Shown: positions 48,501 through 60,136, numbered from the stretch's first letter. The stretch is 64,000 nt of DNA from Aldrovandia affinis (GCA_029706075.1 JAINUG010000197.1:845009-909008), one strand, 5' to 3'. A program made the numbers and translations. Notes: a model not told the origin generated them from the sequence alone.

Positions 48501-51500
48501 ATTTTACATTTACATTTTACATTTTAAGCATTTGGCAGACGCTCTTATCCAGAGCGACTTACAAGATGTGCATTAATACATGGTAGGAACAATCATAGTT
48601 AGCGCACAAGATCAGTGCAGGAATACAGCAATAGACATCATTGCAGGCATCTGCGTACCATACCTGTAACACCGGGAAGGAAAAGGTTGTGATTTTTTTT
48701 TTTTTTTTTTTTTTTTTTTGGGGGAGTATAGTGTTGAACGAGTAAACAGTGGTGAAGACAATTGAGCTAGATGGGCAGAGTTCAGTGGTAGTGGAGTCTG
48801 AAGAGGTGGGTTTTGAGTCTCTTGCGGAAGATTGGAAGTGATTCCACAGTCCTGACCGATTGTGGGAGGTCATTCCACCAACGAGGGACCAGGACAGAGA
48901 AGAGGCGAGACCGCAAGGAGCGGCTGCCAGGCGCCCGGAGGGATGGGGCAGTCAGTTTGCCAGTGGAGGCGGAGCGGAGGGGTCTGGGCGGGGTGTAGGG
49001 AGTGATGAGTGACTGGAGGTATGGGGGAGCAGTACCTCTGGCCGCTTGAAAAGCAAGCACCAGTGACTTGAATCTGATGCGTGCTGCGATGGGGAGCCAG
49101 TGCAGAGAGGAGAGTAGAGGGGTGACGTGGGTGAACTTTGGCTGGTTGAACACCAGGCGAGCAGCAGCGTTCTGGACTAGTTGCAGTGGCTTGATGGCAC
49201 AGGCCGGAAGGAGTTGAGTGGCCTCTTGGGTGAGGAACGGTCGGATCCTCCAGATGTTGTGGAGGGAGAAACGGCAGGTCCGAGTGATCGCTGCAATATG
49301 GCTCGAGAAGCATATTGTTAGTGTCTGTTAGTGTCTGTTAGTGTTCTTTAATCAGGCAACACAGGGAAAGCTATAGGTTATTTTGGTTGTGTCAGTCATT
49401 TGATAGGTGTCTTCTAATGACATACAAACTTGATAGGTGTCTTTTAATGGCAGAGCCGGTACTTCCGCCTACTAGCTGACCGGTAGCTACTCACTGGTTG
49501 TAAACGGGATCCTGGATGTTGAACTGGGTCTTCTTTGGGGCTTTTGGCAATGTAAAACCAAATAATAAATTGAAGTAAACTAAGAGAAAAGTATAAAGAG
49601 AACTCCAAATCTCTGAAGTGTGTGCACTCTCTTTAATTGTGTGAATTTTCAATAGCATCACGATGCACACAAACCTCATTCATGATAGTAAATGCAAACC
49701 AAAGGAAACGTTATATCATTGTAGAAGCTATCCTATTGACTTGAACTCTAGACCAATTTCAGTATATATGGAGGGAAGTAGTATTGATTATGCCACTGGG
49801 TCATGTTACATGATCATATTACTAGTAGCACTGTTTGGATGATCAGGGGAGCTTTTTGGCCAATATTTATTGGAGAATGATAGGGTTAGCACAAGCATAC
49901 ACAACTTTCCTATGTGAAACAGACTCCCATAAGAACATAAGGATACATAATGATGAGAATGGTCTGTTCAAACCATCTAGGCTCGTCATGTCCTAATCTA
50001 AAGAGTATCTAGTACTGCATCTAGCCTGGACTGAATCGAATAACCCAAGTGATATCTCGTAGACCTAGGAGAATGACATCTTTGCTGTTGTCGGTGATAT
50101 GAAGTGCATAATAAACATTGGAACTCTCGATTTGGTTTGCTCTCGTGACAAAACAGGCTCACTACTTTGGTTCGTTAGACCCTTATGGTGATCAGAATGC
50201 TCACATTATCAATGATCTGTCATATTTTGGGACTTCTATACTTCACCGAAGGTAAGGAACAGCTATTCTCCTTGAGTACCCTGCCTTGCATTGGACAAGA
50301 TTTCTTTCGCAACATCCCAGTTGGCATGAATTGGCTTCCACTGCTGAAAAGATGAGATTCCACCCAATCTGTGCATATAATACATGTTCATATTTTCAGT
50401 GCATTTAACCGTGATATTTAAAGAGAAACGTGTTATATGATGTAGATGACAGGCTGGTGACAGTTAATTGCTTAAATAAGTCTATTTCTGTGTCCTGTAG
50501 GTCAGTGAATGGTCAGTCAAAATCAGGAAGGAGATGCGAATGATTGACAGGCAAATTCGGGGTGAGTTCAGTTAGAAAATTTTTGATTTCTTCCATGGCA
50601 GTTGGTGTGAAGTGTGTTTGTGAGGCATGTAGGAGTGTGACGTTTACTGTATCATGGTCCAGATATCCAGAGGGAGGAGGAAAAGGTGAAGCGCTCCATC
50701 AAAGAAGCTGCCAGGAAGGGCCATAGGGACGTGTGTGTGATCCTGGCCAAGGAGATGATCCAGTCCAAAAAAGCTGTCAGCAAACTCTATGCCTCAAAAG
50801 CGCAAATGAACTCTGTATTGCTGAGCATGAAGAACCAGCTCTGTGAGTATCTCAGGAATTACCATTATGTTCCACAGCAGGCGTGGGACACTCATTGTAC
50901 CACAGGTGTGGCTGAATGCTTTGTGGTGAATTTATACTGCTCTATAGCTGTGCTGTGTGGTGAAGTTGCACAGCAGTATGGCTCACTGTTCATGTGAACA
51001 TGGAAGTTTTATCACCCACATATACTTTTATCCATTGGAAAGTCAGCTAGATGAGTTCAATGCTTGTACTGTTTACTTAAAATCTAATGATTATTTAAGA
51101 GGTTAACAGAGGCACGGTGGACACTATAGATAGGCTTATTCTGAATGTTTAATTACATTTTACATTTACATTTTAAGCATTTAGCAGACGCTCTTATCCA
51201 GAGCGACTTACAAGATGTGCATCAATACATGGTAGGAACAATCACAGTTAGCGCACGAGATCAGTGCAGGAGTACAGCAATAGACATCATTGCAGGCATC
51301 TGCGTACCATACCTGTAACACCGGGAAGGAAAAGGTATTTTACAATGTTTACAAAATGTACAATTTTTTATTTTTATTTATTTTTTTTTTTTTTAAATAA
51401 AGAGTATAGTGTTGAACAAGTAGACAGTGGTGAAGACAATTTAGCTAGATGGACAGAGATCAGGGGTAGTGGAGTCTGAAGAGGTGGGTTTTGAGTCTCT

Positions 51501-54500
51501 TGCGGAAGATTGGAAGTGATTCCGCAGTCCTGACCAATTGCGGGAGGTCGTTCCACCAACGAGGGACCAGGACAGAGAAGAGGCGAGACCGCGAGGAGCG
51601 GCTGTCAGGCGCCCGGAGGGATGGGGCAGTCAGTCTGCCAGCGGAGGCGGAGCGGAGAGGTCTGGACGGGGTGTAGGGCGTGATGAGTGACTGGAGGTAT
51701 GGGGGAGCAGTACCTCTGGCCGCTTGAACAGCAAGCACCAGTGACTTGAATCTGATGCGTGCTGCGATGGGGAGCCAGTGCAGAGAGGAGAGTAGAGGGG
51801 TGACGTGGGTGAACTTCGGCTGGTTGAACACCAGGCGAGCAGCAGCGTTCTGGACTAGTTGCAGTGGCTTGATGGCACAGGCCGGAAGGCCTGCCAGCAA
51901 GGAGTTGCAGTAGTCCAGACGTGAGATCACCAGGGCCTGGACCAGGAGTTGAGTGGCCTCTTGGGTGAGGAACGGTCGGATCCTCCGGATGTTGTGGAGG
52001 GAGAAACGGCAGGTCCGAGTGATCGCTGCAATATGGCTCGAGAAGCACAGCTGGTTGTCCAGGGTTACCCCAAGACTCCTGGCAGACTGGGACGGAGACA
52101 CTATGGAGCCTTCCACGGTGATTGATGCATCAATCATCGGGGAGCCCTTCGCTGGGAGGAAGAGTTCAGCTTCAGGTGGTGGGTGGACATCCATGCGGAG
52201 ATGTCAGCCAGGCATGCAGAGATCCGTGCCGGGACCTGGGTATCAGATGGAGGGAAGGAGAGAAACAGTTGAGTGTCATCAGCATAACAGTGATAGGAAA
52301 AACCATGAGCAGAAATAACAGAACCAAGTGACTTGGTGTACAGAGAAAATAGGACAGGGCCTAGCACCGAGCCCTGCGGGACACCGGTAGAGAGGGTGTG
52401 GGGAGAGGAGAGGGATCCTCTCCAGGCCACCTGGTAGGACCGGTCAGCCAGGTAGGACTCAAACCATGTCAACACAGATCCAGAGATTCCCATCTCGACG
52501 AGAGATGAGAGCAGGATCCGGTGGTCCACGGTGTCGAATGCCGCCGACAGGTCGAGGAGAAGGAGGACGGAGCTAAGGGATCGGGACTTAGCGATGTGAA
52601 GAGCCTCTGTGACCGCAAGGAGAGCAGTCTCTGTGGAGTGGCCTGCTCTGAACCCAGATTGGTTAGGATCAAGCAGGTCGTTCTGTGAGAGATGAGCAGA
52701 CAGTTGATTATAGACAGCCCGCTCTAAGGTTTTGGAGAGGAATGGGAGGAGAGAGACAGGTCGGTAGTTAGAGATGACAGCAGGATTCAGAGAGGGTTTT
52801 TTGAGGAGGGGGACAACCTGAGCGCATTTGAGGGAGGAGGGGACAGAGCCAGGGGAAAGAGAGGAGTTAATGACATTAGAGACAAAGGGGAGGATGTCCA
52901 TAGCAATGGACTGGAAGAGGGGGGAAGGGATGGGATCAAGAGGGCAGGTGGTGGGACGGTGGGAGAGAACAAGTTGAAGGATGTCAGAGTCAGGGAGGGG
53001 TGAGAAGGAGGACAGAGGAGTGGGAGGTTTAGGTAGCGGGATGGGAGAGGGAGAGGTTGGGGGGAAGGAGTTGCGAATGACCTCAACCTTCTCGTGAAAG
53101 AAGGATGAGAAGTCATCGGCGGTTATAGAGGAGGGGGGTGGGGGAGGAGGAGGGGTGAGGAGAGAGGAAAACGTAGCATAGAGTTTACGTGGGTTGGAAA
53201 CAGAAGATTGAATTTTAGAAAGGAAAAATGCAGACTTAGCAGAGGAGAGGTTAGTGGAGAAGGAAGCCAGGAGTGTGTGGAAGTCAGACAGAGCTGCAGG
53301 GGATTTGGATTTTCTCCATTTCCTTTCTGCCGCACCCAGCTTCAGTCGGTTAGCCCGAATGGAATCGGTTAGCCAGGGGGCGGGGGGGCGGAGACGAGCG
53401 GGTTTAGCGGATAGAGGACAGAGTAAGTCAAAGGAGGAGGAGAGAGAGGAAAGTAGGGAAACATGGCATTTACACATAGCATTTACACAGAAGCTGAACT
53501 TCTGAATGTTTAATTATGGGACACATGGCATTTACACAGAAGTTCAGAAAGGATATGACCATATTAGCAAAAACCTATTTCATAGGGTCTTATGAGACCT
53601 GCTTTAAAACCACAGCATGACCCCTGCTGAAACACTGTATCTAAAAAATATTAAACCACCTTCAACACTATTACCTACTTGATATGGCCAGATTTAATGA
53701 CATACAGATTCAACATTTTGTAAATGACTTCCAAATCTTACAACCTAGCAATACCCAAACTTACTGTAGAACATACAGTTACTATGTAGGCCTAAAGCAT
53801 TTTTTAAATGGTTCTCACCCCATTTCCAAATAAAGACAACAGACAGCATTCAGAATACTATAGTGGTAAAAGAAATGTACATAAAACATTTATTATAAAG
53901 AACATCACAATGAGAGGGTGTTACAGTCAGCGTTGTGGATGCCAAGCAGGTGCTGTTTGCCCTCTTGATTGCTGCCTGATTGCCTCATTGGAGACCATGC
54001 CCAGGAGGGCATACCAAGCATGCCTGTCCAGTTACCGCCGATTGTGCCCTGCTGGCCACACCCAGCCCATGGGAATAAAGGCAGGCTGCACTGCAGCTTT
54101 TGATTGGGCCTTGATTTTATGCAGCTGGTTTTCAGCTTATGTGCTTTTGGGGGCTTTGGAAAATGTGTTGCTCCTTAGTCTGTGGAACTTTTTGTTTTCT
54201 TTAAAACCGTTGTGTCCTTTATGTATTGCTTTGTGCTTTTTGGATGTCTGCTTGCTGTGTGGCTTTAAACCAGCTTTCCTTTGTTTTCGTGTACCTTTTT
54301 AGTTAGGCAAAGGATGGTGTAGGTAAGCAGATTGTGGAAGACTCTCCTTTCTTTTGACACCGGGAGTGAGGGAAAGTTTTCCTTTGTTTAGAATAGGCAC
54401 AGCATAGGGACCTTGCTTTGTTTAGCTTCTGTTCTGTTATACACCGATCAGCCACAACATTAAAACCACCTGCCTAATATTGTGTAGGTCCCCCTCGTGC

Positions 54501-57500
54501 CACCAAAATAGCTCTGACCTGTCGAGGCATGGACTCCACAAGACCTCTGAAGGTCTCCTGTGGTATCTGGCACCAAGAAGTTAGCAGTAGATCCTTTAAG
54601 TTCTGTAAGTTGCAAGGTGATGCCTCCATGGATCGGTCCAGCACATCCCACAGATGCTCGATCGGATTGAGATGTCAACACCTTGAACTCTTTGTCATGT
54701 TCCTCAAACCATTCCTGAACAATTTTTGCAGTGTGGCAGGGTGCATTATCCTGCTGAAAGAGGCCACTGCCATCAGGGAACACCATTGCCATGAAGGGGT
54801 GTACTTGGTCTGCAACAATGTTTAGGTAGGTGGTATGTGTCAAAGTAACATCCACATGAATGCCAGGACCCAAGGTTTCCCAGCAGAACATTGCCCAGAG
54901 CATCACACTGCCTCTGCCGGCTTGTCTTCTTCCCATAGTGCATCCTGGTGCCATCTCTTCCCCAGGTAAACGACACACCTGGCCATCCACACGATGTAAA
55001 AGAAAACATGATTCATCAGACCAGCCCACCGTCTTCCATTGCTCCATGGTCCAGTTCTGACACTCATGTGCCCATTGTAGGTGCTTTCAGGGGTGGACAG
55101 GGGTCAGCATGGGCACTCTGACCGGTCTGCAGCTACGCAGCCCCATACGCAGCAAGCTGCGATGCACTGTGTGTTCTGACACCTTTCTATCATAGCCAGC
55201 ATTAACTTTTTCAGCAATTTGTGCTACAGTAGCTCTCCTGTGGGATTGGGCCAGATGGGCTAGCCTTCGCTCCCTACACGCATCATTGAGCCTTGGGCGC
55301 CCATGACCCTGTCGCCGGTTCACTGGTTGTCCTTCCTTGGACCACTTTTGGTAGGTACTAACCACTGCATACCGGGAACACCCCACAAGAGCTGCCGTTT
55401 TGGAGATGCTCTGACCCAGTCGTCTAGCCATCACAATTTGGCCATTGTCAAAGTTGCTTTTTCCTGCTTCCAACACATCAACTTCAAGAACTGACTGTTC
55501 ACTTGCTGCCAAATATATTCCACCCCTTGACAGGTGCCATTGTAACAAGATGATCAATGTTATTCATTTCACCTGTCAATGGTTTTAATGTTGTGGCTGA
55601 TCGGTGTATGTAAGTATGTCCTTCATCTATCATTTTGTAAGTAAAACTTGTGACTCACACTTTTGCTTGGGGGTACTTTGTTGTGTTATGTCCAGTGTTT
55701 GTTCCCCCGGCTATTGTAGCGCGGGTGGGTTTTGGGATGTAACAGAGGGAAAAGATGAATGAATATGTAATCAGTATAATAAGGAAAATACAGATAAAAG
55801 ATAACATGCATACATGCAAGTAATTACATAATAAATAAGTAGACAAATAAATGTAAAATGTAAGTAAATTAGTAGTTGGCTGAATTAGTAGTTACATAAA
55901 TGAGTAAATATATCAGTCAATAAATAAATGCAACAAACCTTAATTTTTCTACAACCTACATATCTAGCTAGCTACAACACACATTGTTTCTCTTTAAGCT
56001 GAACCACTCCACCCACAAATCATTACCCTAAGTATTACAAACATGCTGGGGGAAAAAAACTGTCAAACTGCAACAACTGATTAAACGTATATGCTTACCT
56101 TATTATCCAATGTTGGTCATTTGGCTTTTGGTTAGGCGGCCATGTGCCATAGCTAGCTGAAGTGCATGGTTTAGCTCCACTCTGCACATGTGCAGTTTAA
56201 CTCCAGCCAGAGGACGGCTCCAGCCAGAGGATAGTGTTCTGCCATTCTGTAGATTGATATTACTATTACTATTACTATTTGTGCACATACAATGCTGTTA
56301 CAGTAAGAGTACACTTCCAACAGCGCTGCACATTGGAAACCAATGGAAAGGGCCCGCTAAGCCATTTGCGTTTGGGGCCCCCCAAACTAACATTTTAGAG
56401 CCGGCACTGCAACAGTGATTTGTAATGGCTGTTCTATGCTTTGTTTCAGCTGTGTTGCGGGTAGCGGGTGCTATGCAGAAGAGCACAGAGGTGATGAAAG
56501 CCATGCAGAGCCTGGTTAAAATCCCAGAGATCCAGGCCACCATGAGGGAGCTCTCCAAGGAGATGACCAAGGTCAGTACTGCGAAGCAGTGGCCACACCA
56601 AGAGCTAACATTCTTCTCATTTTCACCATTGGGATAGACAAAATTATTCCTGCATGTACTGTTGTCTATAATAAGCCATAGTAACATTAAAAATGTGGGT
56701 TCTTTGGCATTTCATTTGGTGTGCACATACTGTATCACACTTTGAAACATTTTGTTCATGGGGATATGTTGAAAAGCCATAAAAGTGTACTCAGTTTGGT
56801 GAACATTATCATGTTTATGCAACAACATCTGCCCCTAAACCAGGGGTGTCAAACTCATTCCATCGAGGGCCGAGTGTATGCAGGTTTTTGTTGCAACCAG
56901 TGCACAACACCAGGTGATTTCAATTAGTTCCCCTCCTTGGTTGAAGAAGGAAGCTAATTAGTGAAATCACCTGGTGCAGTGCACTGGTTGCAACAAAAAC
57001 CTGCATACACTCGGCCCACGATGGAATGAGTTTGACACCCCTGCCCTAAACCATTGGCCTAAATTTAATAGACATTGTATTTGCTCAAGCCATTTAAAAA
57101 ATGTAGCCAGTCAATGTGCAGGTATCAATTTATGGCTTAAAGAATAACTGAAAACTGAAATTGTTAAAATGTAATCGTCTTCGAAGTAGATACCCATAAA
57201 AAGTTGCACCAAACTTGGTGTCAAGTGGTCATCTGTGGATTGTGCAATGATCATTTTAAATTTCTTCAAATGTTTTCAGCAAAAACATTTTTTTTGACTT
57301 TTCAGTTGCATTTCAGTCAGGGTCTCACGGTTCTCTCGACACACACATTCAACTCCCGTGTTCCAGCCACCTACTGAACAAACAGAGTTAATCACCCTGA
57401 TTCCCCTATCCAGACTGACGCCTTTCATAGTAACATTGTAGCTTGAGCATTGTTAAGCACAGTAGTGGTTTGTATGTTCATTGTAGCATTTTAGCATGAG

Positions 57501-58625
57501 CATGTCATGAAGACTGCATCATTGACCAAACCCAGATCAAGCAGGCTTCAGCTGCCTTTGGAAACCACAGGGTTTCCTAAACTAAAACTTCCACCTCCAC
57601 ACCAAGGTTGCCATCTAACAAGCTGTGTGTATCACCACACTTCTATACTGCTGTGAAACCTGGATCACCTGCAGCCGCCACATCAAGCTGCTTGAAACAT
57701 TCCACATAAGATGCCTGCAGTGCATCTTGTGAATCACTTACAGTTATGCGAAGTATCACTTGTGCAACATCAAACCTGTGGATCTGGAGGATGCTGCTGT
57801 TGACTGCAACACATGGCGGCAGCTCTGCCCGCAAGGTGTACAGAGGCTTGAGGAAGAGAGAACCACCAGGAGGCCATAAAAACTGCTCAAGGCACACAAC
57901 CATAACAGCCAACACAAACCCTCATTACACATGCCCCACCTGCAATAAAATATGTGGTTCTCAGATTGGACTCTTTAGCCACCAGAGAACTCACCGTTAA
58001 ATTTAGTGAGTGGAAGTGGAAGTCATCATTGGAATCGATGGACAACCATAACATGAGCAGTAGTGATGTGGGTAATAGGTAGTGATGTGTATGTTTTTCA
58101 GGCTGGCATCATAGAGGAGATGATGGAGGACACCTTTGAAGGCTTGGAAGATGAGGACATGGAGGAGGCAGCAGAGGCCGAGGTTGACAAGATTCTCTTT
58201 GACATCACTGCAGGTAACTAATATTTTGTCATTTGCACTGTTAACAAGCTCAGATTATCTTTGATATAACAGCAAGTAACAGGCTCACCCACAGGCATCA
58301 CCCTCTCCACAAACTCACTACACAAATTAGTGAAGACCGGGAGATGTGATGGGTCTCACTGAAAAGAATGTGCAAACCCTTAAGTTTGCCCGCAGGCATT
58401 TCAGGTCTGCTTTACGAACCTCAGTGGTGGCGATTGTGTTCCAGGTATACCAACTAAAGCTCACACAAGTGGCGATTGTTTACAGGTGTGCTAGGTAAAG
58501 CTCCCAGCAAGGTGACTGACGCCCTCCCAGAGCCAGAGCCTGTCGGGGCTGCAGCAGAGCCAGAGGAGGAGGAGGAGGAAAACATCGAGGAGATGCAGTC
58601 CAGGTTGGCAGCACTGCGGAACTAA
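42583..58625 (+). CDS. chmp3: CHMP3 (VPS24), ESCRT-III subunit
   Basis: Exons: 42583-42627, 50501-50561, 50663-50842, 56450-56571, 58102-58213, 58486-58625 (stop TAA). GT-AG junctions and phases all agree, giving 219 residues (human 222). The protein starts MGLFGKTHEKPPKEL, with a potential N-myristoylation glycine. The basic helix 1 region (KIRKEMRMIDRQIRDIQREE) and the Snf7-type helical core follow (LAKEMIQSKKAVSKLYASKA, STEVMKAMQSLVKIPEIQAT). An acidic linker (EEEEE) precedes the C-terminal MIM-type helix MQSRLAALRN, which binds VPS4/AMSH MIT domains. CHMP3 caps or copolymerises with CHMP2/CHMP4 in membrane scission. Intron 1 (7.9 kb) and intron 3 (5.6 kb) are swollen by transposons. Exon 6 has a tandem duplicate of its acceptor region just upstream. 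Confidence 0.97.
43335..43545 (+). repeat. tRNA-derived SINE, plus strand (degraded)
   Basis: It contains TATCGAATCCAGACC (box B-like), GGCGACGCATAATTGG and an A-rich 3' end near 43535. It resembles the general SINE family body; several positions are diverged. It lies in CHMP3 intron 1. Confidence 0.45.
45133..45560 (-). mobile_element. Tc1/mariner remnant
   Basis: The left edge CAGTAAGGTCCAGAATTATT resembles a Tc1 terminus. At 45364-45445 the minus strand spells the transposase C terminus (KDLERFCMEEW-like). The central part is missing. Confidence 0.45.
46049..47121. mobile_element. MITE with TAGGGCTG ends, carrying a piggyBac-like end
   Basis: Left TAGGGCTGACCCCATTTAGT and right TAGGGCTGTCCCCGACTAAA (opposite strand) are inverted. 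Both ends also contain GTTGGTCGACC and GATTTGTTTT blocks. The target duplication is unclear. At 46302-46600 it holds a sequence starting TTAACCCCCTGAGGTCG that matches the piggyBac-like element at 27680 for about 280 bases. Confidence 0.65.
47260..48418 (-). mobile_element. Tc1-like transposon, minus strand, degraded
   Basis: The ends TACAGTACTGTGCA (left) and TACAGCACTGTGCAAAAG (right, opposite strand) are inverted, with further matches inside (AGTAAGTG, AAACACTATA). Minus-strand frames give HTH-side KPLLWKGSKQKRLQYEKDHK (47930-47850) and catalytic-side SVKHGGGSVMVWGCISA (47740-47690). The DDE region is truncated (LHQSSNLNIIEAVWDHLD). It lies in CHMP3 intron 1. Confidence 0.8.
48501..49313 (-). 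mobile_element. L2-like LINE 3' fragment, minus strand
   Basis: It matches the 3' end of the copy at 51156-53499: RT C terminus (TPLLSSLHWLPIAARIRFKS, RWWNDLPQSVR, KRLKTHLFRLHYH) and the terminal stem CGCTCTGGATAAGAGCGTC. It lacks a segment of about 60 bases near 49206 that the other copy keeps, and has a T-run at 48690-48719. Confidence 0.85.
49925..50045 (-). repeat. Second copy of the CR1-like-tailed repeat
   Basis: It is inverted relative to 29345-29500: AGATACTCTTTAGATTAGGA and TAAGAACATAAG-type tail on opposite strands. The remaining 49314-50500 stretch of CHMP3 intron 1 shows nothing I recognise. Confidence 0.5.
51156..53499 (-). mobile_element. L2-like LINE, 5'-truncated, 17-bp target duplication
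   Basis: TTCTGAATGTTTAATTA flanks it at 51139-51155 and 53500-53516. The minus-strand frame from 53477 reads RT motifs: ISNYRPVSLLPFLSKTLERA, FRAGHSTETALLAVTEALH, LLLLDLSAAFDTVDHR, TGVPQGSVLGPVLFSLY and the catalytic YADDTQLF. A frame break near 52160 separates it from the C-terminal part (52190-51460). No endonuclease domain remains. The 3' end has the CGCTCTGGATAAGAGCG stem and AAATGTAAATG-type repeats. It lies in CHMP3 intron 3. Confidence 0.92.
53919..55744. mobile_element. Solo LTR with a nested Tc1
   Basis: The outer ends read TGTTACAG and GATGTAACA (TG...CA) and are flanked by GAGGG at 53914-53918 and 55745-55749, a 5-bp target duplication. After removal of the Tc1 (54440-55608) about 660 bases remain. 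They contain GGAATAAAGG (54070), a plausible poly(A) signal. No pol or env coding is present, so the element is a solo LTR. The retroelement class is unknown. Confidence 0.75.
54440..55608 (-). mobile_element. Tc1-like transposon, near-intact, minus strand
   Basis: The ends TACACCGATCAGCCACAACA continue as a near-perfect inverted repeat of about 30 bases. TA flanks both sides. The transposase runs from an HTH part (55557-55087: ARRLGQSISKTAALVGCSRY, GRPRLNDACRERRLAHLA) to a catalytic part (55047-54460: GWSDESCF, FQQDNAPCHTAK). There are two visible lesions: an in-frame TGA near 55090, and a frame change near 54660 just before NPIEHLWDVLDRSM. It interrupts the solo LTR. Confidence 0.9.
56841..57043. 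mobile_element. hAT-type hairpin MITE, 203 bp
   Basis: It is a near-perfect long inverted repeat with ends CAGGGGTGTCAAACTCATTC. The 8-bp duplication CCCTAAAC lies at 56833-56840 and 57044-57051. A second copy is at 62571-62773. It lies in CHMP3 intron 4. Confidence 0.92.
57525..58000 (+). pseudogene. LINE RT C-terminal fragment with terminal C2H2 finger
   Basis: Plus-strand codons read QASAAFG, TTLLYCCETWITCSRHIKLL, ETFHIRCLQCIL, then after frame breaks YTCPTCNKICGSQIGLFSHQ and RTH. This order is typical of one group of vertebrate and invertebrate non-LTR elements whose RT protein ends in a C2H2 finger. There are several stops. The clade is not assigned. It lies in CHMP3 intron 4. Confidence 0.7.
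58427..58510 (+). repeat. 42-bp tandem duplication across CHMP3 exon 6 acceptor
   Basis: Copy A 58427-58468 and copy B 58469-58510 share GTGGCGATTGT, CAGGT and TAAAGCTC in the same order. The working acceptor (CAG at 58485) is in copy B. Copy A keeps a CAG/GT at 58443. Confidence 0.85.
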
Positions 58626-60130
58626 ATGGCCCCATTCTCAGCCTCCCCATTCCCTCCTCCCCATTACAGACAGAGACCATTTAATTGAGGCTTTTCCTCT
58701 GCCTCATTTCAGCTGCACCACCATCTCTGTGTACTTCTCTGAAATCCTGCACTCTAAACCTGTTTAAATATTCCGTGTCCTATACAGTATTTTCACTAAT
58801 TGATGATTACACTAAACTGAATTATTCTTCTTTGGACTCATTACTATACATACGTGTATATGTAGGTGTGTATTAGAAAAATATCTCAATATTACTTTTG
58901 AGAATCTTTGTGAAACATGGTTTTTATGTTGAACTGGGTTTATTTTAAGCCATTCTCCAACTTTTTTGTTTCTTTCATTCTTAAAACTTCAGAAAGAATT
59001 GGTAAACATTTAACTATCAATTTTGGCTGTGGTATCGTGGAGGTATCGGGAATTGTAGATAGAAAGTTTTTATCGTGATAAAAATGCTAAATTCAACCAT
59101 GGAACTACGTAACTCCGTTTGGGTCAGTGTTACTGTGGAACTGCAGAACATCCGACTGCACTTTTTCAGGGCCAGCAGAGACAGTGGCTGTAATGAGTGC
59201 AGGGGTAGTACCTGCAGGGCAAAGGGTACATGAGAAGAGCATAAATCACACTGCAACACCAGGGCCCTGGCCGAAGGACACAGCGTCACCAAAGGCCCCT
59301 CTGCCCCACTGCAAGACCCAGAGCCTCCAGACACCATGCTGCCTGCCAGCAAGAACACATCTGACAGAGCAAAATGGCACAGAGAGGTAACTGACTCCAG
59401 CTCTGATGGTGGCATTGGTCATTTTCAGAGGGACATTAATATACGTCTAATGAGGTTACTGAGAATAAAGGTTTATGAAAGCTTAATAGAAGCCTTTTAA
59501 AGCCTTTACGAAAGCTCTTTCGTTCTTTAATGGGTGAGAGGTGTGTTTTGTTCAGATCTATCCGTAGAGGATCTTGGAGAGGAAAAATGCATATTACTTG
59601 TTTACGTAATTACATATTACGTGTCTATGTTGTGGGTGGGGGAGAGTTTTTTGTTTAAAAAATTGTACAAACAATATTTTTGTAATAAAAATGTGTCCTC
59701 CAATTACTGGAATTACCAGCTGAATCTTTTGCTATTTCACCATAAAAATGGAGGCATGTAGGTCATCAAAAATGGGAAAACTGGTGTATTGCAAAAAAAA
59801 AAAAAAAAATCCAAGAAAAGCATAAGATGGCCTTTATCACAACAATCAATGCTTTCGTCACATCACATCAAATGTACAAAAAGGAAGAGCCATGTAAATA
59901 GGAGGACTATTCAACTGGAAGCCCGGGGGCCAAATCCAGACTGCCACAGACTATTGGCTGCAAAATAATTATTCAGTTGCATCAGATATTGTGACCCTGT
60001 CCTGGTCTGCATCTGCACAGTGTCAGCAAGTAAAAGCTAAGCATTTTTTAAGAAGGCATCTATTTTTTAAGATGCACAATCTTGTTCATGCATTCACCAA
60101 GCAGTACCGGCGTTTGCCTTTGAAACAAAC
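58626..60130. other. CHMP3 3' flank
   Basis: No further exon was recognised. AATAAA-like signals occur near 59463 (GAATAAAGG) and 59682 (AATAAAAATG); either could end a long CHMP3 3' UTR. A poly(A) run lies at 59794-59810. Confidence 0.4.
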
Positions 60131-60136
60131 CACAGT

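Noticed and set aside
53808..54302. 164-codon cysteine-rich frame with hydrophobic stretches
   Set aside because: Most of it lies within the solo LTR; no splice context or family match.
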